Shown here in pieces: positions 47,055 through 54,932 of a stretch of 64,000 nucleotides of DNA. The notes beneath the pieces were generated by a model that saw nothing but the letters and a program-made list of their open reading frames with translations, was not told the DNA's origin and ran no database searches. Source of the DNA: Micromonospora coxensis (GTDB taxonomy: Bacteria; Actinomycetota; Actinomycetes; Mycobacteriales; Micromonosporaceae); NCBI RefSeq assembly GCF_900090295.1, contig NZ_LT607753.1, positions 2,666,001 through 2,730,000 of the forward strand. The letters are read 5' to 3'. The translations under genes and the position numbers were made by a program. Numbering within the stretch: position 1 is the stretch's first letter; every line of letters begins with the position of its first letter.

Positions 47055-47062
47055 GCGCTCAC
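47000..47062 (-). CDS. Repeat-encoded 20-codon mini-ORF between tsaB and rimI
   Basis: GTG at 47062 overlaps the tsaB stop (GTGA). The frame reads [20 protein letters not shown] and stops at TGA 47000-47002, which in turn overlaps the rimI GTG at 47003 (GTGA). GAGGTGG near its 3' end can serve as ribosome site for rimI. No known domain; the peptide may only be a by-product of keeping ribosomes moving from tsaB to rimI. Confidence 0.5.
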   Translation of the reverse strand: MSARSEPGLRAPQSRAEVAP

Positions 47063-47736
47063 GGGAGGACCGGCTTGCGGGCGGTCGCCGCCACGGCGTC
47101 CGGTCGGCGCAGGTAGAGCGGGGTGAGCGCCTCGCCGGGGGCGCCGGCCCGGATCCGCTCGGCGGCCAGCACGGCCAGCGCGGTCGCGTCCGGGTAGCGC
47201 GGCTCGGCCCGCAGCGGCAGGCCGAGCACGTCGGCGTACCGGTGCGCGCCGTCGCCCACCGCGACGGTGACGGCCAGCTCGCGGGCCCGGTCGGCGGCTA
47301 CCGCCGGGGCGTCCACGTTCGGCCCGGCGATCCGCTGGCCCGCGCCGTCGTAGACCGCCCAGTAGACCTCCCGGCGGCGGGCGTCGGTGGCGGCCAGGAC
47401 CGGCTCGCCGGCCGCCACCGGGTGGCCGAGGCCGTCCAGCGAGCAGACGCCGTACGTGGGGATGCCGAGCACCTGACCCATGGTGGCGGCGGTGACCAGG
47501 CCGACCCGCAGCCCGGTGAACGGGCCGGGGCCGAGGCCGGCGACGATCGCGGTCAGGTCCCGGGGCCGGGCGGCGGCGTCGGCGAGCACGGCGTCCACCT
47601 GCGGGGCGAGCAGTTCGCCGTGGGCGCGGGCGTCGACCGTGCAGCGGTGCGCCCGCGACGCGACGCCCTCCGCCGAGACCTCCACCAGCGCGGCGGTCAC
47701 CGCGGGCGTCGAGGAGTCCACCACCAGTACGAGCAC
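47059..47736 (-). CDS. tsaB: tRNA t6A biosynthesis protein TsaB
   Basis: 225-residue ASKHA-fold partner of TsaD. It starts MLVLVVDSSTPAVTAALVE, with AHGELLAPQVDAVLADAAAR, IVAGLGPGPFTGLRVGLVTAATMG and GVCSLDGLG, the usual TsaB blocks. GTG at 47736 has no Shine-Dalgarno but TAGGCT eight bases upstream: a leaderless promoter for tsaB-rimI-tsaD. Its stop TGA (47059-47061) is overlapped by the GTG of a 20-codon repeat-encoded frame that leads to rimI. Confidence 0.95.
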   Translation of the reverse strand: MLVLVVDSSTPAVTAALVEVSAEGVASRAHRCTVDARAHGELLAPQVDAVLADAAARPRDLTAIVAGLGPGPFTGLRVGLVTAATMGQVLGIPTYGVCSLDGLGHPVAAGEPVLAATDARRREVYWAVYDGAGQRIAGPNVDAPAVAADRARELAVTVAVGDGAHRYADVLGLPLRAEPRYPDATALAVLAAERIRAGAPGEALTPLYLRRPDAVAATARKPVLP

Positions 47737-47744
47737 GATTGACC

Positions 47745-47750
47745 AGCCTA
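47745..47750 (-). promoter_or_regulatory. -10 box of leaderless tsaB promoter
   Basis: TAGGCT on the minus strand, eight bases before GTG 47736. Confidence 0.55.
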
Positions 47751-47831
47751 GCCGCCCGGGCCGTCACCCCCGGTGACGCCCCACCCCACCGCCGACCGCC
47801 CCGGCCCTCCGCCCCGCCCCGCCCGCCCTCC

Positions 47832-47902
47832 GCGATCGTGCAGGTGCGGCTCCGTCATATGCGACACGAGCCGCAGAACGCCGACCCGAACTGCAAGATC
47901 GC
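47832..47902. repeat. GATC-type intergenic palindrome D
   Basis: GCGATCGTGCAG (47832-47843) and its complement with one mismatch (47891-47902). Inside, GCGGCTC (47846-47852) pairs with GAGCCGC (47868-47874). It lies between the tsaB start and the stop of the upstream gene, so may end transcription of the 47957 gene. Confidence 0.7.
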
Positions 47903-47956
47903 AGATGGCGGGGGCAGGGGCGGGGTGGGAGGTGAGCGGCTGGGCGGGTGCCGGGG

Positions 47957-48808
47957 TCAGCTCGGGGTGCGGAACTTGCGGAGGAAGGCGAACAGCAGCC
48001 AGGGCCGCCGCCCGGAGATGCGCACCCGCCCGGAGAGCACGGCCCGTGCCCGGCTGACCCGGCCGAACATCATCAGGTTGAGGGTGCCCGGATCGTGGTG
48101 GATCCGGACGTCGGGCCGGGCGTCCGGCGGGGCGAACGAGACCAGCCCCCGGTGCAGCATCAACCGGATCGGGTCGATGTGGGCGTTGCGGAACTCGACC
48201 ACGATCGGCCGCTCGCTGGGCGGCGCACCGCCGTCCTGGAGCTTGCCGTAGCCGTGGCGCACGACGCCGGCCAGGAACAGTTCGAGGAACAGGGCGGCGT
48301 CGCGGCCCGGCAACGGCCAGCGCCGCCCGGTGGCCGCGGCGAGGTCGTGGCCGTGGATCAGCAGTTCGTTGACCAGGTGGGCGCAGAGCCCGGCGAGCGG
48401 CACCCGGGCCCCGCCGAGCCAGGGCACCGTCTCCTCCGGGTCCCGGTCGGCGCAACTGGCCAGCAGGTGCCCGACGTCGGCCCGCAACCGGGCGAGCAGG
48501 ACGACCGGGTCACGCTCGGTGAAGCGCCGGAGGATCACGTCGTTGAAGTCGGCGACCGTGTCGACGGTGATCCCGGTGATGTAGTCGTCGAACCCCTCCA
48601 CCGGCAGCGGCGGGTACTCCGGGTCGGCCAGGTAGGCGTAGACCCAGGCCAGGGAGACCACGTGCGCCAGCATGTCGGCCGTCGACCAGTCGGCCGTGCA
48701 CATGGTGTCGGGCCGGCAGGACTCGACCAGGCCGGCGAAACGCTCGGTCTGGTCGGCCAGCGCCGTCCGCGCGATGTTCCACTGCTCGGTGGTGACCGTC
48801 GCCGCCAT
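47957..48808 (-). CDS. Maleylpyruvate isomerase-family (MDMPI/DinB-like) protein
   Basis: 283 residues. An N-terminal four-helix MDMPI/DinB-like bundle (about 5-165) keeps the metal-binding style His positions: DWSTADMLAHVVSLAW and NELLIHGHDLAAATG. Members of this family in actinobacteria are predicted mycothiol-dependent transferases or isomerases. The C-terminal part (about 185-283, VEFRNAHIDPIRLMLHRGLV then DVRIHHDPGTLNLMMFGRVS) looks like an SCP2-type lipid-binding domain. ATG at 48808 has GGGGAGG a few bases upstream; in-frame ATGs 7 and 11 codons further up are possible. Substrate unknown. Confidence 0.8.
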   Translation of the reverse strand: MAATVTTEQWNIARTALADQTERFAGLVESCRPDTMCTADWSTADMLAHVVSLAWVYAYLADPEYPPLPVEGFDDYITGITVDTVADFNDVILRRFTERDPVVLLARLRADVGHLLASCADRDPEETVPWLGGARVPLAGLCAHLVNELLIHGHDLAAATGRRWPLPGRDAALFLELFLAGVVRHGYGKLQDGGAPPSERPIVVEFRNAHIDPIRLMLHRGLVSFAPPDARPDVRIHHDPGTLNLMMFGRVSRARAVLSGRVRISGRRPWLLFAFLRKFRTPS

Positions 48809-48881
48809 GCGCCCTCCCCTGGTCGCCATGCCGCCGACCACAGGCTACATCGGACGGTCACCTGACGATGACCCCGCGCAG

Positions 48882-49583
48882 TCAGCCGGCGGAGCGCTCC
48901 CAGTCCACAGTGGGCAGCCCCGCGTCGGCGAGCGCCTTGTTGGCCGCACTGAACGGCCGGCTGCCGAGGAATCCGCGCGGGTTCATCGGGCTCGGGTGCC
49001 CGGCCTCCAGCACGACGTGCGCCGGGTTGGTGACCAGGGCCGCCTTCTTGCGGGCGTACCCGCCCCAGAGCAGGAAGACGACCCGCTCGTCGCGGGCGTC
49101 GAGGGCTCGGATGGTGGCGTCGGTGAACTCCTCCCAGCCGGAGTTGGCGTGCGAGCCCGGGGTGGCCTGCCGGACGGTGAGCACCGAGTTGAGCAGCAGC
49201 ACGCCCTGCGCCGCCCAGCCGTCGAGGTTGCCGCTGCGCGGCTTGGGCACGCCCAGGTCCTCGCCGAGTTCCTTGAAGACGTTGCGCAGCGACGGCGGCA
49301 CCGCCACCCCCTCGCGGACGCTGAAGCTCAGCCCGTGCGCCTGCCCCGCCTTGTGGTACGGATCCTGCCCGAGGATGAGCACCCGGCACTGCTCCGGCCC
49401 GCAGAGCCGGTAGGCGGAGAAGAGGTCCTCCAGCGGCGGGAAGACGGTCTGGGTGGCGTACTCCCGGGCGACGAACGCGGCCAGCGCGGCGGTGCGGGCC
49501 GGGTCGAGGTGCGGGGTGAGCACGGCACGCCACGCCTCCGGCAGCAGCGCCAGCAGGTCGAGGGTGGGGGCGTCGTCGGGCAT
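48882..49583 (-). CDS. ung: Uracil-DNA glycosylase, family 1
   Basis: 233-residue base-excision repair enzyme that removes uracil from DNA. The water-activating loop GQDPYHKAGQAHGLSFSV (catalytic Asp) and the DNA-intercalation loop GHPSPMNPRGF (catalytic His) are intact, with LLLNSVLTVRQATPGSH for uracil recognition. ATG at 49583 is chosen over TTG 49589 because GAAAGG then has six-base spacing. It sits between tsaE and the MDMPI-family gene on the same strand. Confidence 0.96.
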   Translation of the reverse strand: MPDDAPTLDLLALLPEAWRAVLTPHLDPARTAALAAFVAREYATQTVFPPLEDLFSAYRLCGPEQCRVLILGQDPYHKAGQAHGLSFSVREGVAVPPSLRNVFKELGEDLGVPKPRSGNLDGWAAQGVLLLNSVLTVRQATPGSHANSGWEEFTDATIRALDARDERVVFLLWGGYARKKAALVTNPAHVVLEAGHPSPMNPRGFLGSRPFSAANKALADAGLPTVDWERSAG

Positions 49584-49636
49584 CGGCAACCTTTCGCAGT
49601 CGTCCCGGGCACTCTAGGCAGCGGGTACGACAGCGC

Positions 49637-50122
49637 TCAGCGCAGGGCGTCCAGGCGGCCCGCCCAGTCGCCCCCGACCGGCTCCAGCGCGACCACCCGG
49701 GTGTCGTCCTCGCGCCGGTCGATGCGGACCCGCAGGTGCGCGTCGACCAACTGCTCCACCAGCCCCTCGCCCCACTCGACCACGGTCACCGAGTCGTCCA
49801 CCGAGGCGTCCAGGTCGAGGTCGTCGATCTCGGCGCGGGGGTCGGCCGCGTCCCCCAGCCGGTACGCGTCGGCGTGCACCAGCGCCACGCCACGTCCCCG
49901 GACCGGGTCGGGCCGGTGCACCCGGGCGATCACGAAGGTCGGCGAGGTGATGTCGCCGAGCACCCCCAGCCCGGCGCCGATGCCCTGGGTGAGCGCGGTC
50001 TTGCCGGCCCCCAGCGGGCCGGTGAGCAGGAGCAGGTCGCCCGCGCGCAGCACGGCGGCCAGCCGGCGGCCGAAGGCGTGCGTCTCCTCCACCGTCGGCA
50101 GGGTGACGGTCACCCCACTCAC
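49637..50122 (-). CDS. tsaE: tRNA t6A biosynthesis ATPase TsaE
   Basis: 161-residue P-loop ATPase that resets the TsaB-TsaD complex. Walker A is LTGPLGAGKTALTQGIGAGLG, followed by ITSPTFVIARVH, ALVHADAYRLGD and VTVVEWGEGL, the standard TsaE order. The GTG at 50122 overlaps the stop of the hydrolase gene (GTGA), continuing the coupled chain from alr. It is separated from tsaB/tsaD by ung and the MDMPI gene. Confidence 0.95.
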   Translation of the reverse strand: MSGVTVTLPTVEETHAFGRRLAAVLRAGDLLLLTGPLGAGKTALTQGIGAGLGVLGDITSPTFVIARVHRPDPVRGRGVALVHADAYRLGDAADPRAEIDDLDLDASVDDSVTVVEWGEGLVEQLVDAHLRVRIDRREDDTRVVALEPVGGDWAGRLDALR

Positions 50123-51213
50123 AGGTCCTCCAGGAACTCGGTCAGCGCCGCGTTGACCTCGTCGGCGTGCTCCAGCATCACCACGTGCCCACTGTCGTTG
50201 ATCTTCACGTACCGGGCGTGCGGCAGCCGGCGCACGATCTCCTCCGAGTGGTTCACCGGCGTGATCATGTCCTTGTCCCCCACCACGACCAGCACCGGCG
50301 TGCCGCTCAACGCGGCCAGCGCCGGGAACCGGGAGTGGCTGGCGAGGGTACGGAGGTAGCGGGTCACCGTGTCCGCCGACGTCCGGGAGTTCATCCGCTC
50401 GACGTACGACACCAGGGCCGGGCTGGGCCGGCGGGTGCCGAAGCCGTACCGGCGGGTGAGCAGCCAGGCCACGTTGGACGTGGACTGCCGGGCCTTGTCG
50501 ATCACCGTGCCGCCGTACCGGGCGGCGTTGCTCATCATGTAGAGCACCGGCGAACCGACCCGGCCCAGCAGCGCCGGCGCGACCAGCTTGGTCTCCGCGA
50601 GCAGACCGCCCGAGGTGGCCATCAGCACCGTGCCCACCACCCGGTCGCCGAACATCTCCGGGTACAGCTCGGCGAAGGCCATGATCGTCATGCCGCCCAT
50701 CGAGTGGCCGACCAGCACCAGCGGCCCCTCCGGGGTGGTCCGGTCGATCACCCGGCGCAGGGTACGACCCAGCGCCTCCAGGTCGTACTCGCCGGACTCC
50801 AGCCGGCCGGAGCGGCCGTGCCCCGGCTGGTCGTACGCGACGATCCGGTGCTCGCCCCGCTCGGCGAGCATCTTGCGCTGGAAGTGGAACGTCCCCATGT
50901 CGAGGCAGAAGCCGTGCACCAGCACCACCGTCGGGCGCCCCGGCGCGGGGCGGGTCGGCTCGACCACCTCGACGTGGATGTCGGTGCCGTCCTCCAGCTC
51001 CAACCGGAACGAGTCGTCGTACCGCTGCTCGCCGAAGGCCTCCCCGGCGTACCGGTCGGTGGGGTCGGCCTTGAGCCGGCGGACCAGCGCGCGCTCGGTG
51101 GCGACACCGGCCGCGAGACCGGCGGCGGCCACGCCGACGGTCGCCAGCGCGCCGGCCACCTTCCCGGCGGCGGTGCGCGGCCGGGGGACGCGGAAGCGGT
51201 GCGGCGCGCTCAC
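50119..51213 (-). CDS. Alpha/beta-hydrolase with N-terminal membrane anchor
   Basis: 364 residues. A basic start and a hydrophobic Ala/Val-rich helix (about 18-42) come before an alpha/beta-hydrolase domain: VVLVHGFCLDMG (oxyanion region), nucleophile Ser in LVGHSMGG, acid in VVVGDKDMI and His in NDSGHVVMLEH. Substrate unknown; the same gene sits between alr and tsaE in many actinobacteria. The GTG at 51213 overlaps the stop of the last of three 20-codon repeat frames, and its first three codons (GTG AGC GCG) are repeat sequence. Confidence 0.9.
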   Translation of the reverse strand: MSAPHRFRVPRPRTAAGKVAGALATVGVAAAGLAAGVATERALVRRLKADPTDRYAGEAFGEQRYDDSFRLELEDGTDIHVEVVEPTRPAPGRPTVVLVHGFCLDMGTFHFQRKMLAERGEHRIVAYDQPGHGRSGRLESGEYDLEALGRTLRRVIDRTTPEGPLVLVGHSMGGMTIMAFAELYPEMFGDRVVGTVLMATSGGLLAETKLVAPALLGRVGSPVLYMMSNAARYGGTVIDKARQSTSNVAWLLTRRYGFGTRRPSPALVSYVERMNSRTSADTVTRYLRTLASHSRFPALAALSGTPVLVVVGDKDMITPVNHSEEIVRRLPHARYVKINDSGHVVMLEHADEVNAALTEFLEDL

Positions 51214-51272
51214 GGTGCCGGCTCTGTTCGCGACTGCGGGGCTCGCAACCCCGGCTCACTCCTCGCGCTCAC
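51210..51272 (-). CDS. Repeat-encoded mini-ORF 3 (next to the hydrolase)
   Basis: GTG at 51272 overlaps the stop of mini-ORF 2; 20 codons beginning [15 protein letters not shown] and ending TEPAP, then TGA at 51210-51212, which overlaps the hydrolase GTG at 51213. The diverged end changes the GAGGTGG element seen in the other units, so the ribosome site for the hydrolase is weaker here. Confidence 0.5.
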   Translation of the reverse strand: MSARSEPGLRAPQSRTEPAP

Positions 51273-51331
51273 GGTGCCACCTCGGTTCGCGACTGCGGGG
51301 CTCGCAACCCCGGCTCACTCCTCGCGCTCAC
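51269..51331 (-). CDS. Repeat-encoded mini-ORF 2
   Basis: GTG at 51331 overlaps the stop of mini-ORF 1; 20 codons beginning VSARSEPGL and ending TEVAP; TGA overlaps the next GTG. GAGGTGG lies about five bases before the next start. No domain known. Confidence 0.5.
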   Translation of the reverse strand: MSARSEPGLRAPQSRTEVAP

Positions 51332-51390
51332 GGCGCCACCTCGGTTCGCGACTGCGGGGCTCGCAACCCCGGCTCACTCCTCGCGCTCAC
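51328..51390 (-). CDS. Repeat-encoded mini-ORF 1 (next to alr)
   Basis: GTG at 51390 overlaps the alr stop codon (TGA 51387-51389) in GTGA. 20 codons with the same sequence as mini-ORF 2, then TGA overlapping the next GTG. Ribosomes leaving alr could restart here. Confidence 0.5.
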   Translation of the reverse strand: MSARSEPGLRAPQSRTEVAP

Positions 51391-52505
51391 GGTCGCTCGC
51401 CGTCGTAGACGCGGGGCACCCGGACCCCGCCGAACCGGGTGACGATCTCGTAGTTGATGGTGCCGACCGCGTCGGCCCAGTCGTCGGCGGTGGGCTCGCC
51501 GTCGACGCCGCTGCCGAAGAGGGTCGCCACGTCCCCGGCGGCCACCTCGTCCGTGCCGCAGTCCAGCACGAACTGGTCCATGCAGACCCGGCCGGAGATG
51601 GTGCGCCGCCGGCCACCGAGCTGCACGGGGCCGACGTTGGAGGCGTGCCGGGGCACGCCGTCGGCGTAACCGAGCGGCACCACGGCCAGGTTCGTCTCGT
51701 CCTCGGTGGTGTACGTGTGCCCGTACGAGACGCCGGTGCCGGCCGGGACCCGCTTGGTGAGCATGATCCGGGCCCGGGCGGTCATCGCCGGGCGCAGCCC
51801 GAAGCGCTCCCCGGCGATCGGCGACAGCCCGTAGACGGCGATGCCGGGGCGGACCAGGTCGAAGTGGGTGTCGGGGCGGGTCAGCGTGGCGGCGGAGTTG
51901 GCCAGGTGCCGGTAGCGCGGGCGCAGCCCGGCCCGCTCGACCATGGCCAGGCCCTCGTGGAAGACCGCGAGCTGGCGGTCGGTGGTGGGGTGGCCGGGCG
52001 AGTCCGCGTACACGAAGTGGCTCCACACGCCGACCACCTCGACCAGACCCTCGGCCTGGGCCTTCGCGGCGGCCTCCAGCAGGCTCGGCCAGTCGGCGAC
52101 GGTGGCCCCGCCCCGCGACAGGCCGGTGTCGATCTTCAGGTGCAGCCGGGCCGGGCGGCCCGCGAGCCGGCCCGCCTCGATCATCTCGTCGAGCTGCGGC
52201 AGGCTGGCCGCGGCGAGGTCCACCCCGGCCGCGACGCCCTCGTGCAGCGGCAGCCCCGGGTCGAGCAGCCAGGCCAGCACCGGGGCGGTGATCCCGGCCC
52301 GGCGCAGGGTCAGCGCCTCGTCCAGGGTGCAGACGCCGAGCCAGTCCGCCCCGGCGTCCAGCGCGGCGCGGGCCGAGGGGACCATGCCGTGGCCGTACCC
52401 GTCGCCCTTCACCACCGCCATCAGCTCGGCGCCGGTGCCCGCCCGGAGCCGGGCCACGTTGTCACGGATCGCGTCGAGATCGACGCGCACCTCGGCCTGC
52501 CACAT
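51387..52505 (-). CDS. alr: Alanine racemase
   Basis: 372-residue PLP enzyme making D-alanine for peptidoglycan. The PLP Lys33 and Tyr37 are in MAVVKGDGYGHG; the second catalytic Tyr is in GTGVSYGHTYTTEDE; LKIDTGLSRGG and GRVCMDQFVLD are typical. ATG at 52505 has TAGGCT six bases upstream and no Shine-Dalgarno: a leaderless promoter. It heads a coupled chain: alr, three mini-ORFs, hydrolase, tsaE, joined by GTGA overlaps. Confidence 0.96.
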   Translation of the reverse strand: MWQAEVRVDLDAIRDNVARLRAGTGAELMAVVKGDGYGHGMVPSARAALDAGADWLGVCTLDEALTLRRAGITAPVLAWLLDPGLPLHEGVAAGVDLAAASLPQLDEMIEAGRLAGRPARLHLKIDTGLSRGGATVADWPSLLEAAAKAQAEGLVEVVGVWSHFVYADSPGHPTTDRQLAVFHEGLAMVERAGLRPRYRHLANSAATLTRPDTHFDLVRPGIAVYGLSPIAGERFGLRPAMTARARIMLTKRVPAGTGVSYGHTYTTEDETNLAVVPLGYADGVPRHASNVGPVQLGGRRRTISGRVCMDQFVLDCGTDEVAAGDVATLFGSGVDGEPTADDWADAVGTINYEIVTRFGGVRVPRVYDGERP

Positions 52506-52511
52506 ACGCCC

Positions 52512-52517
52512 AGCCTA
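52512..52517 (-). promoter_or_regulatory. -10 box of leaderless alr promoter
   Basis: TAGGCT on the minus strand, six bases before ATG 52505. Confidence 0.55.
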
Positions 52518-52550
52518 CTTGCCGGGTGATCACCCGGCTCCGGTCCCGGT

Positions 52551-52889
52551 TCAGCGGGTGAGCACCGTCCCGTCGACCGCGTCGACGTCGACCTCGCCGA
52601 CCCGTGCCCCGCGCAGCTTCATCTCCCAGATCGGCCGGCCGCCCTCCTCGTCCAGCTCGGCCCGGGTCACCTGGCCGCCGAACCGGGCGGTGACGATCTC
52701 GGCCGCCTGCACGGCGTTGACCGGCCGGGGGCCGAAGCGCGCGTCCAGCTCCGGGTCGATCCGCAGCTCGAAGGCGGGCCCGCCGGGCGGGGTGGCGACC
52801 CGGTCCCGGCCGTCCTTGGCCGAGGCGATGGCGGTACCGGCGACCAGCATGCCGCCCACGGCGACGACCAGCAGAACGGCCTTACGCAT
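52551..52889 (-). CDS. Small exported PepSY-like protein
   Basis: 112 residues. N-terminal signal (MRKAVLLVVAVGGMLVAGTA, ends ASAKDG) and one PepSY-type unit (about 55-112: AVQAAEIVTARFGGQVTRAE followed by WEMKLRGARVGEVDVDAVDG), the pattern of peptidase-inhibitor-like propeptide modules. Probably extracytoplasmic; role unknown. ATG at 52889 has GAGGAGG a few bases upstream. Between nnr and alr on the same strand. Confidence 0.82.
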   Translation of the reverse strand: MRKAVLLVVAVGGMLVAGTAIASAKDGRDRVATPPGGPAFELRIDPELDARFGPRPVNAVQAAEIVTARFGGQVTRAELDEEGGRPIWEMKLRGARVGEVDVDAVDGTVLTR

Positions 52890-52975
52890 GGCTCCTCCTC
52901 GGAGAACACGTGCGGCCGGCAGCGTCCGACGACGCACCGCACGCCGGGGAGTACGGCCCCCGGCGGCAGGGCGGT

Positions 52976-54448
52976 TCAATCCAGCAGCGGCGCGATCACC
53001 GGGCGCAGCGCGGCCACCACGTCCGGCGCGGTCACCGGGCCGGACCGGGCCGCCTCCCGCCCGGCCAGCCCGTGCAGGTACGCGGCGGTGGCCGCCGCCC
53101 GCTCCGGGGCCAGCCCGGCGGCGAGCAGCGAGCCGAGCAGCCCGGCCAGCACGTCGCCGGTGCCCCCGGTGGCCAGCGCGGGGCTGCCGGTGGGGTTGAC
53201 GTACGCCCGGCCGTCCGGGGTGCCGATCACCGTACGGTCCCCCTTGAGCAGGACCGTCGCGTTCATCCAGGCGGCCAGCCGCAGCACGGCGGCGACCCGG
53301 TCGGCGCCCGGCTCCTCGCCGCAGAGCCGGGTGAACTCGCGGTCGTGCGGGGTGACCACGATCGGGGCGTCCCGGTCGCGCAGCCGGTCGGCGAGCGAGC
53401 CGTCCACCAGCAGGGTCAACGCGTCGGCGTCGAGCACCACCGGCACCGGGGCGGCCAGCACCGCGCGCAGCTCGGCGGCGGCCCGCGCGTCGGTGCCGAG
53501 GCCGGAGCCGCAGACCCAGGCCTGGACCCGGCCGGCGCCGGCGACCCGGTCGGTGGCGATCACCGACGGGTGGCGGCGGACCACGTCGGACCGTGCGCCG
53601 CCGGCGTAGCGGACCAGGCCGGTCGGGCCGGCGAGCGCGCCGCCCACCGAGAGCACGGCCGCCCCCGGGTACGTCCGGGAGCCGGTGGCGACCCCGACCA
53701 CGCCCCGGCTGTACTTCTCCGCGGACGGGCCGAGACGCGGCCACCAGCCGGCCACGTCCGACCCCTCGGTGACGTGCAGCGCGGGGGTGCCGCGCAGCCA
53801 CGGCCCGAGCCCGATGTCGACCAGCTCGACCTGCCCGGCGAGCGGGGCGGCCGGACCGACCGCCAGCGCCGGCTTCCACGCGCCGAAGGTGACCGTCACG
53901 TCGGCGCGGACCGCGGCGGGCCGGCCGGAGGCGGCCAGCGGCACGTGGCCGATGTCCACCGCGACGCCACTGGGCACGTCCACCGCCACCACGGTGGCCC
54001 GGTCGCCGTCGCGCCCGCAGTACCGCACCAGGCTCGCCGCCAACTGCTCGGCGGTCTCCCGCAGCCCGCCCGTGCCGCCGATCCCGACGATCCCGTCCAG
54101 CACCAGGTCGACGACGGTCGGTGGCCGGTCGACCAGCCGACCACCGGCGGCACGCAGCGCGGCGAGCCCTTCGACGTGCGCCCGGCCGGGGGTGACCAGC
54201 AGCGCGTGGACGGCAGCGCCCCGGCGGGCCAGGTGCGCGCCCGCGTACAGGGTGTCGCCGCCGTTGTCGCCGGAGCCGACCAGCAGCAGGACCCGGGCCC
54301 CGTACACCCCGCCCCGGTCGGCGAGCAGCAACGCGCAGCGGCGGGCCAGGCCGGCGGCGGCCCGGGCCATCAGCGTCCCGGGTGGCAGGGTGCCCATCAG
54401 GCCCGCCTCCGCCGCGCGTACGTCCGCGACCCGCCACACCGGTTTCAT
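52976..54448 (-). CDS. nnr: Bifunctional NAD(P)H-hydrate epimerase/dehydratase
   Basis: 490-residue repair enzyme restoring hydrated NAD(P)H. N-terminal YjeF_N epimerase domain (about 1-215): VLLLVGSGDNGGDTLYAG and VVAVDVPSGVAVDIG. C-terminal carbohydrate-kinase-like dehydratase (about 225-490): SAEKYSRGVVGVATGSRTYP, VVLDADALTLL, VVTPHDREFTRLCG, NATVLLKGDRTVIG and ATGGTGDVLAGLLG. ATG at 54448. Follows acpS by about 55 bp, the standard actinobacterial order acpS-nnr-alr. Confidence 0.96.
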   Translation of the reverse strand: MKPVWRVADVRAAEAGLMGTLPPGTLMARAAAGLARRCALLLADRGGVYGARVLLLVGSGDNGGDTLYAGAHLARRGAAVHALLVTPGRAHVEGLAALRAAGGRLVDRPPTVVDLVLDGIVGIGGTGGLRETAEQLAASLVRYCGRDGDRATVVAVDVPSGVAVDIGHVPLAASGRPAAVRADVTVTFGAWKPALAVGPAAPLAGQVELVDIGLGPWLRGTPALHVTEGSDVAGWWPRLGPSAEKYSRGVVGVATGSRTYPGAAVLSVGGALAGPTGLVRYAGGARSDVVRRHPSVIATDRVAGAGRVQAWVCGSGLGTDARAAAELRAVLAAPVPVVLDADALTLLVDGSLADRLRDRDAPIVVTPHDREFTRLCGEEPGADRVAAVLRLAAWMNATVLLKGDRTVIGTPDGRAYVNPTGSPALATGGTGDVLAGLLGSLLAAGLAPERAAATAAYLHGLAGREAARSGPVTAPDVVAALRPVIAPLLD

Positions 54449-54503
54449 GCCACCGTCCCGTTCGATCGGCCTGCGGGCGGGCCGGGTGGCCCACCCGGAC
54501 GTG

Positions 54504-54872
54504 TCAGCGTTCCGCGACCACCATCGCCGAGGCGATCCCGCCGTCGTGGGAGAGCGAGAGGTGCCAGCGGTTGATCCCGCGCTCGGTGGCGGCGGACGCC
54601 ACGGTGCCGGAGACGGTCAGCCACGGCCGGCCGTCCGGGTCCGGCACGATCTCGCAGTCGTGCCAGCTCAACCCGCCGGGGGCGCCCAACGCCTTGGCGA
54701 CCGCCTCCTTGGCGGCGAAGCGGGCGGCCATCGACTCGGTCGAGCGCGGGTTGCCGGAGCTGGTGTAGCGCTCCGCCTCGGTGAAGAGCCGGTCGGCGAG
54801 CAACGGGGTGCGGGCCAGGGCTCGGGCGAACCGGTCCACCAGCACGACGTCGATGCCGACCGCGACGATCAC
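54504..54872 (-). CDS. acpS: Holo-[acyl-carrier-protein] synthase
   Basis: 122-residue enzyme that transfers 4'-phosphopantetheine from CoA to acyl carrier proteins. Signature residues: [15 protein letters not shown] (Mg-binding Asp) and [12 protein letters not shown] (Glu/Lys). The C-terminal strand [16 protein letters not shown] is typical. GTG at 54872 with TAGGGT six bases upstream and no Shine-Dalgarno. Divergent from the ESX-like gene at 55049. Confidence 0.96.
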   Translation of the reverse strand: MIVAVGIDVVLVDRFARALARTPLLADRLFTEAERYTSSGNPRSTESMAARFAAKEAVAKALGAPGGLSWHDCEIVPDPDGRPWLTVSGTVASAATERGINRWHLSLSHDGGIASAMVVAER

Positions 54873-54878
54873 GGACCC

Positions 54879-54884
54879 ACCCTA
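54879..54884 (-). promoter_or_regulatory. -10 box of leaderless acpS promoter
   Basis: TAGGGT on the minus strand, six bases before GTG 54872. Confidence 0.5.
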
Positions 54885-54932
54885 CCGGCGGTGCGGGCGG
54901 CAGATTAGCCGTCGGCCACACGGCGGGCAACA

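Larger units (their letters stand above)
51206..51382 (-). repeat. 59-bp GTGA-relay repeat, three tandem units between alr and the hydrolase
   Basis: GCGCTCAC recurs at 51206, 51265, 51324 and 51383, a strict 59-base period. Units two and three are nearly identical; unit one (next to the hydrolase) has GCCGGCTCTG where the others have GCCACCTCGG. Each unit contains a short hairpin (CGGGG-CTCGCAA-CCCCG type). 59 is not a multiple of three, so each unit shifts the reading frame; this is exactly compensated by the four-base GTGA overlap (21 codons = 63 = 59 + 4). Confidence 0.95.

Noticed and set aside
51206..51382. CRISPR array
   Set aside because: Units are contiguous 59-mers with no unique spacers and no cas genes nearby.
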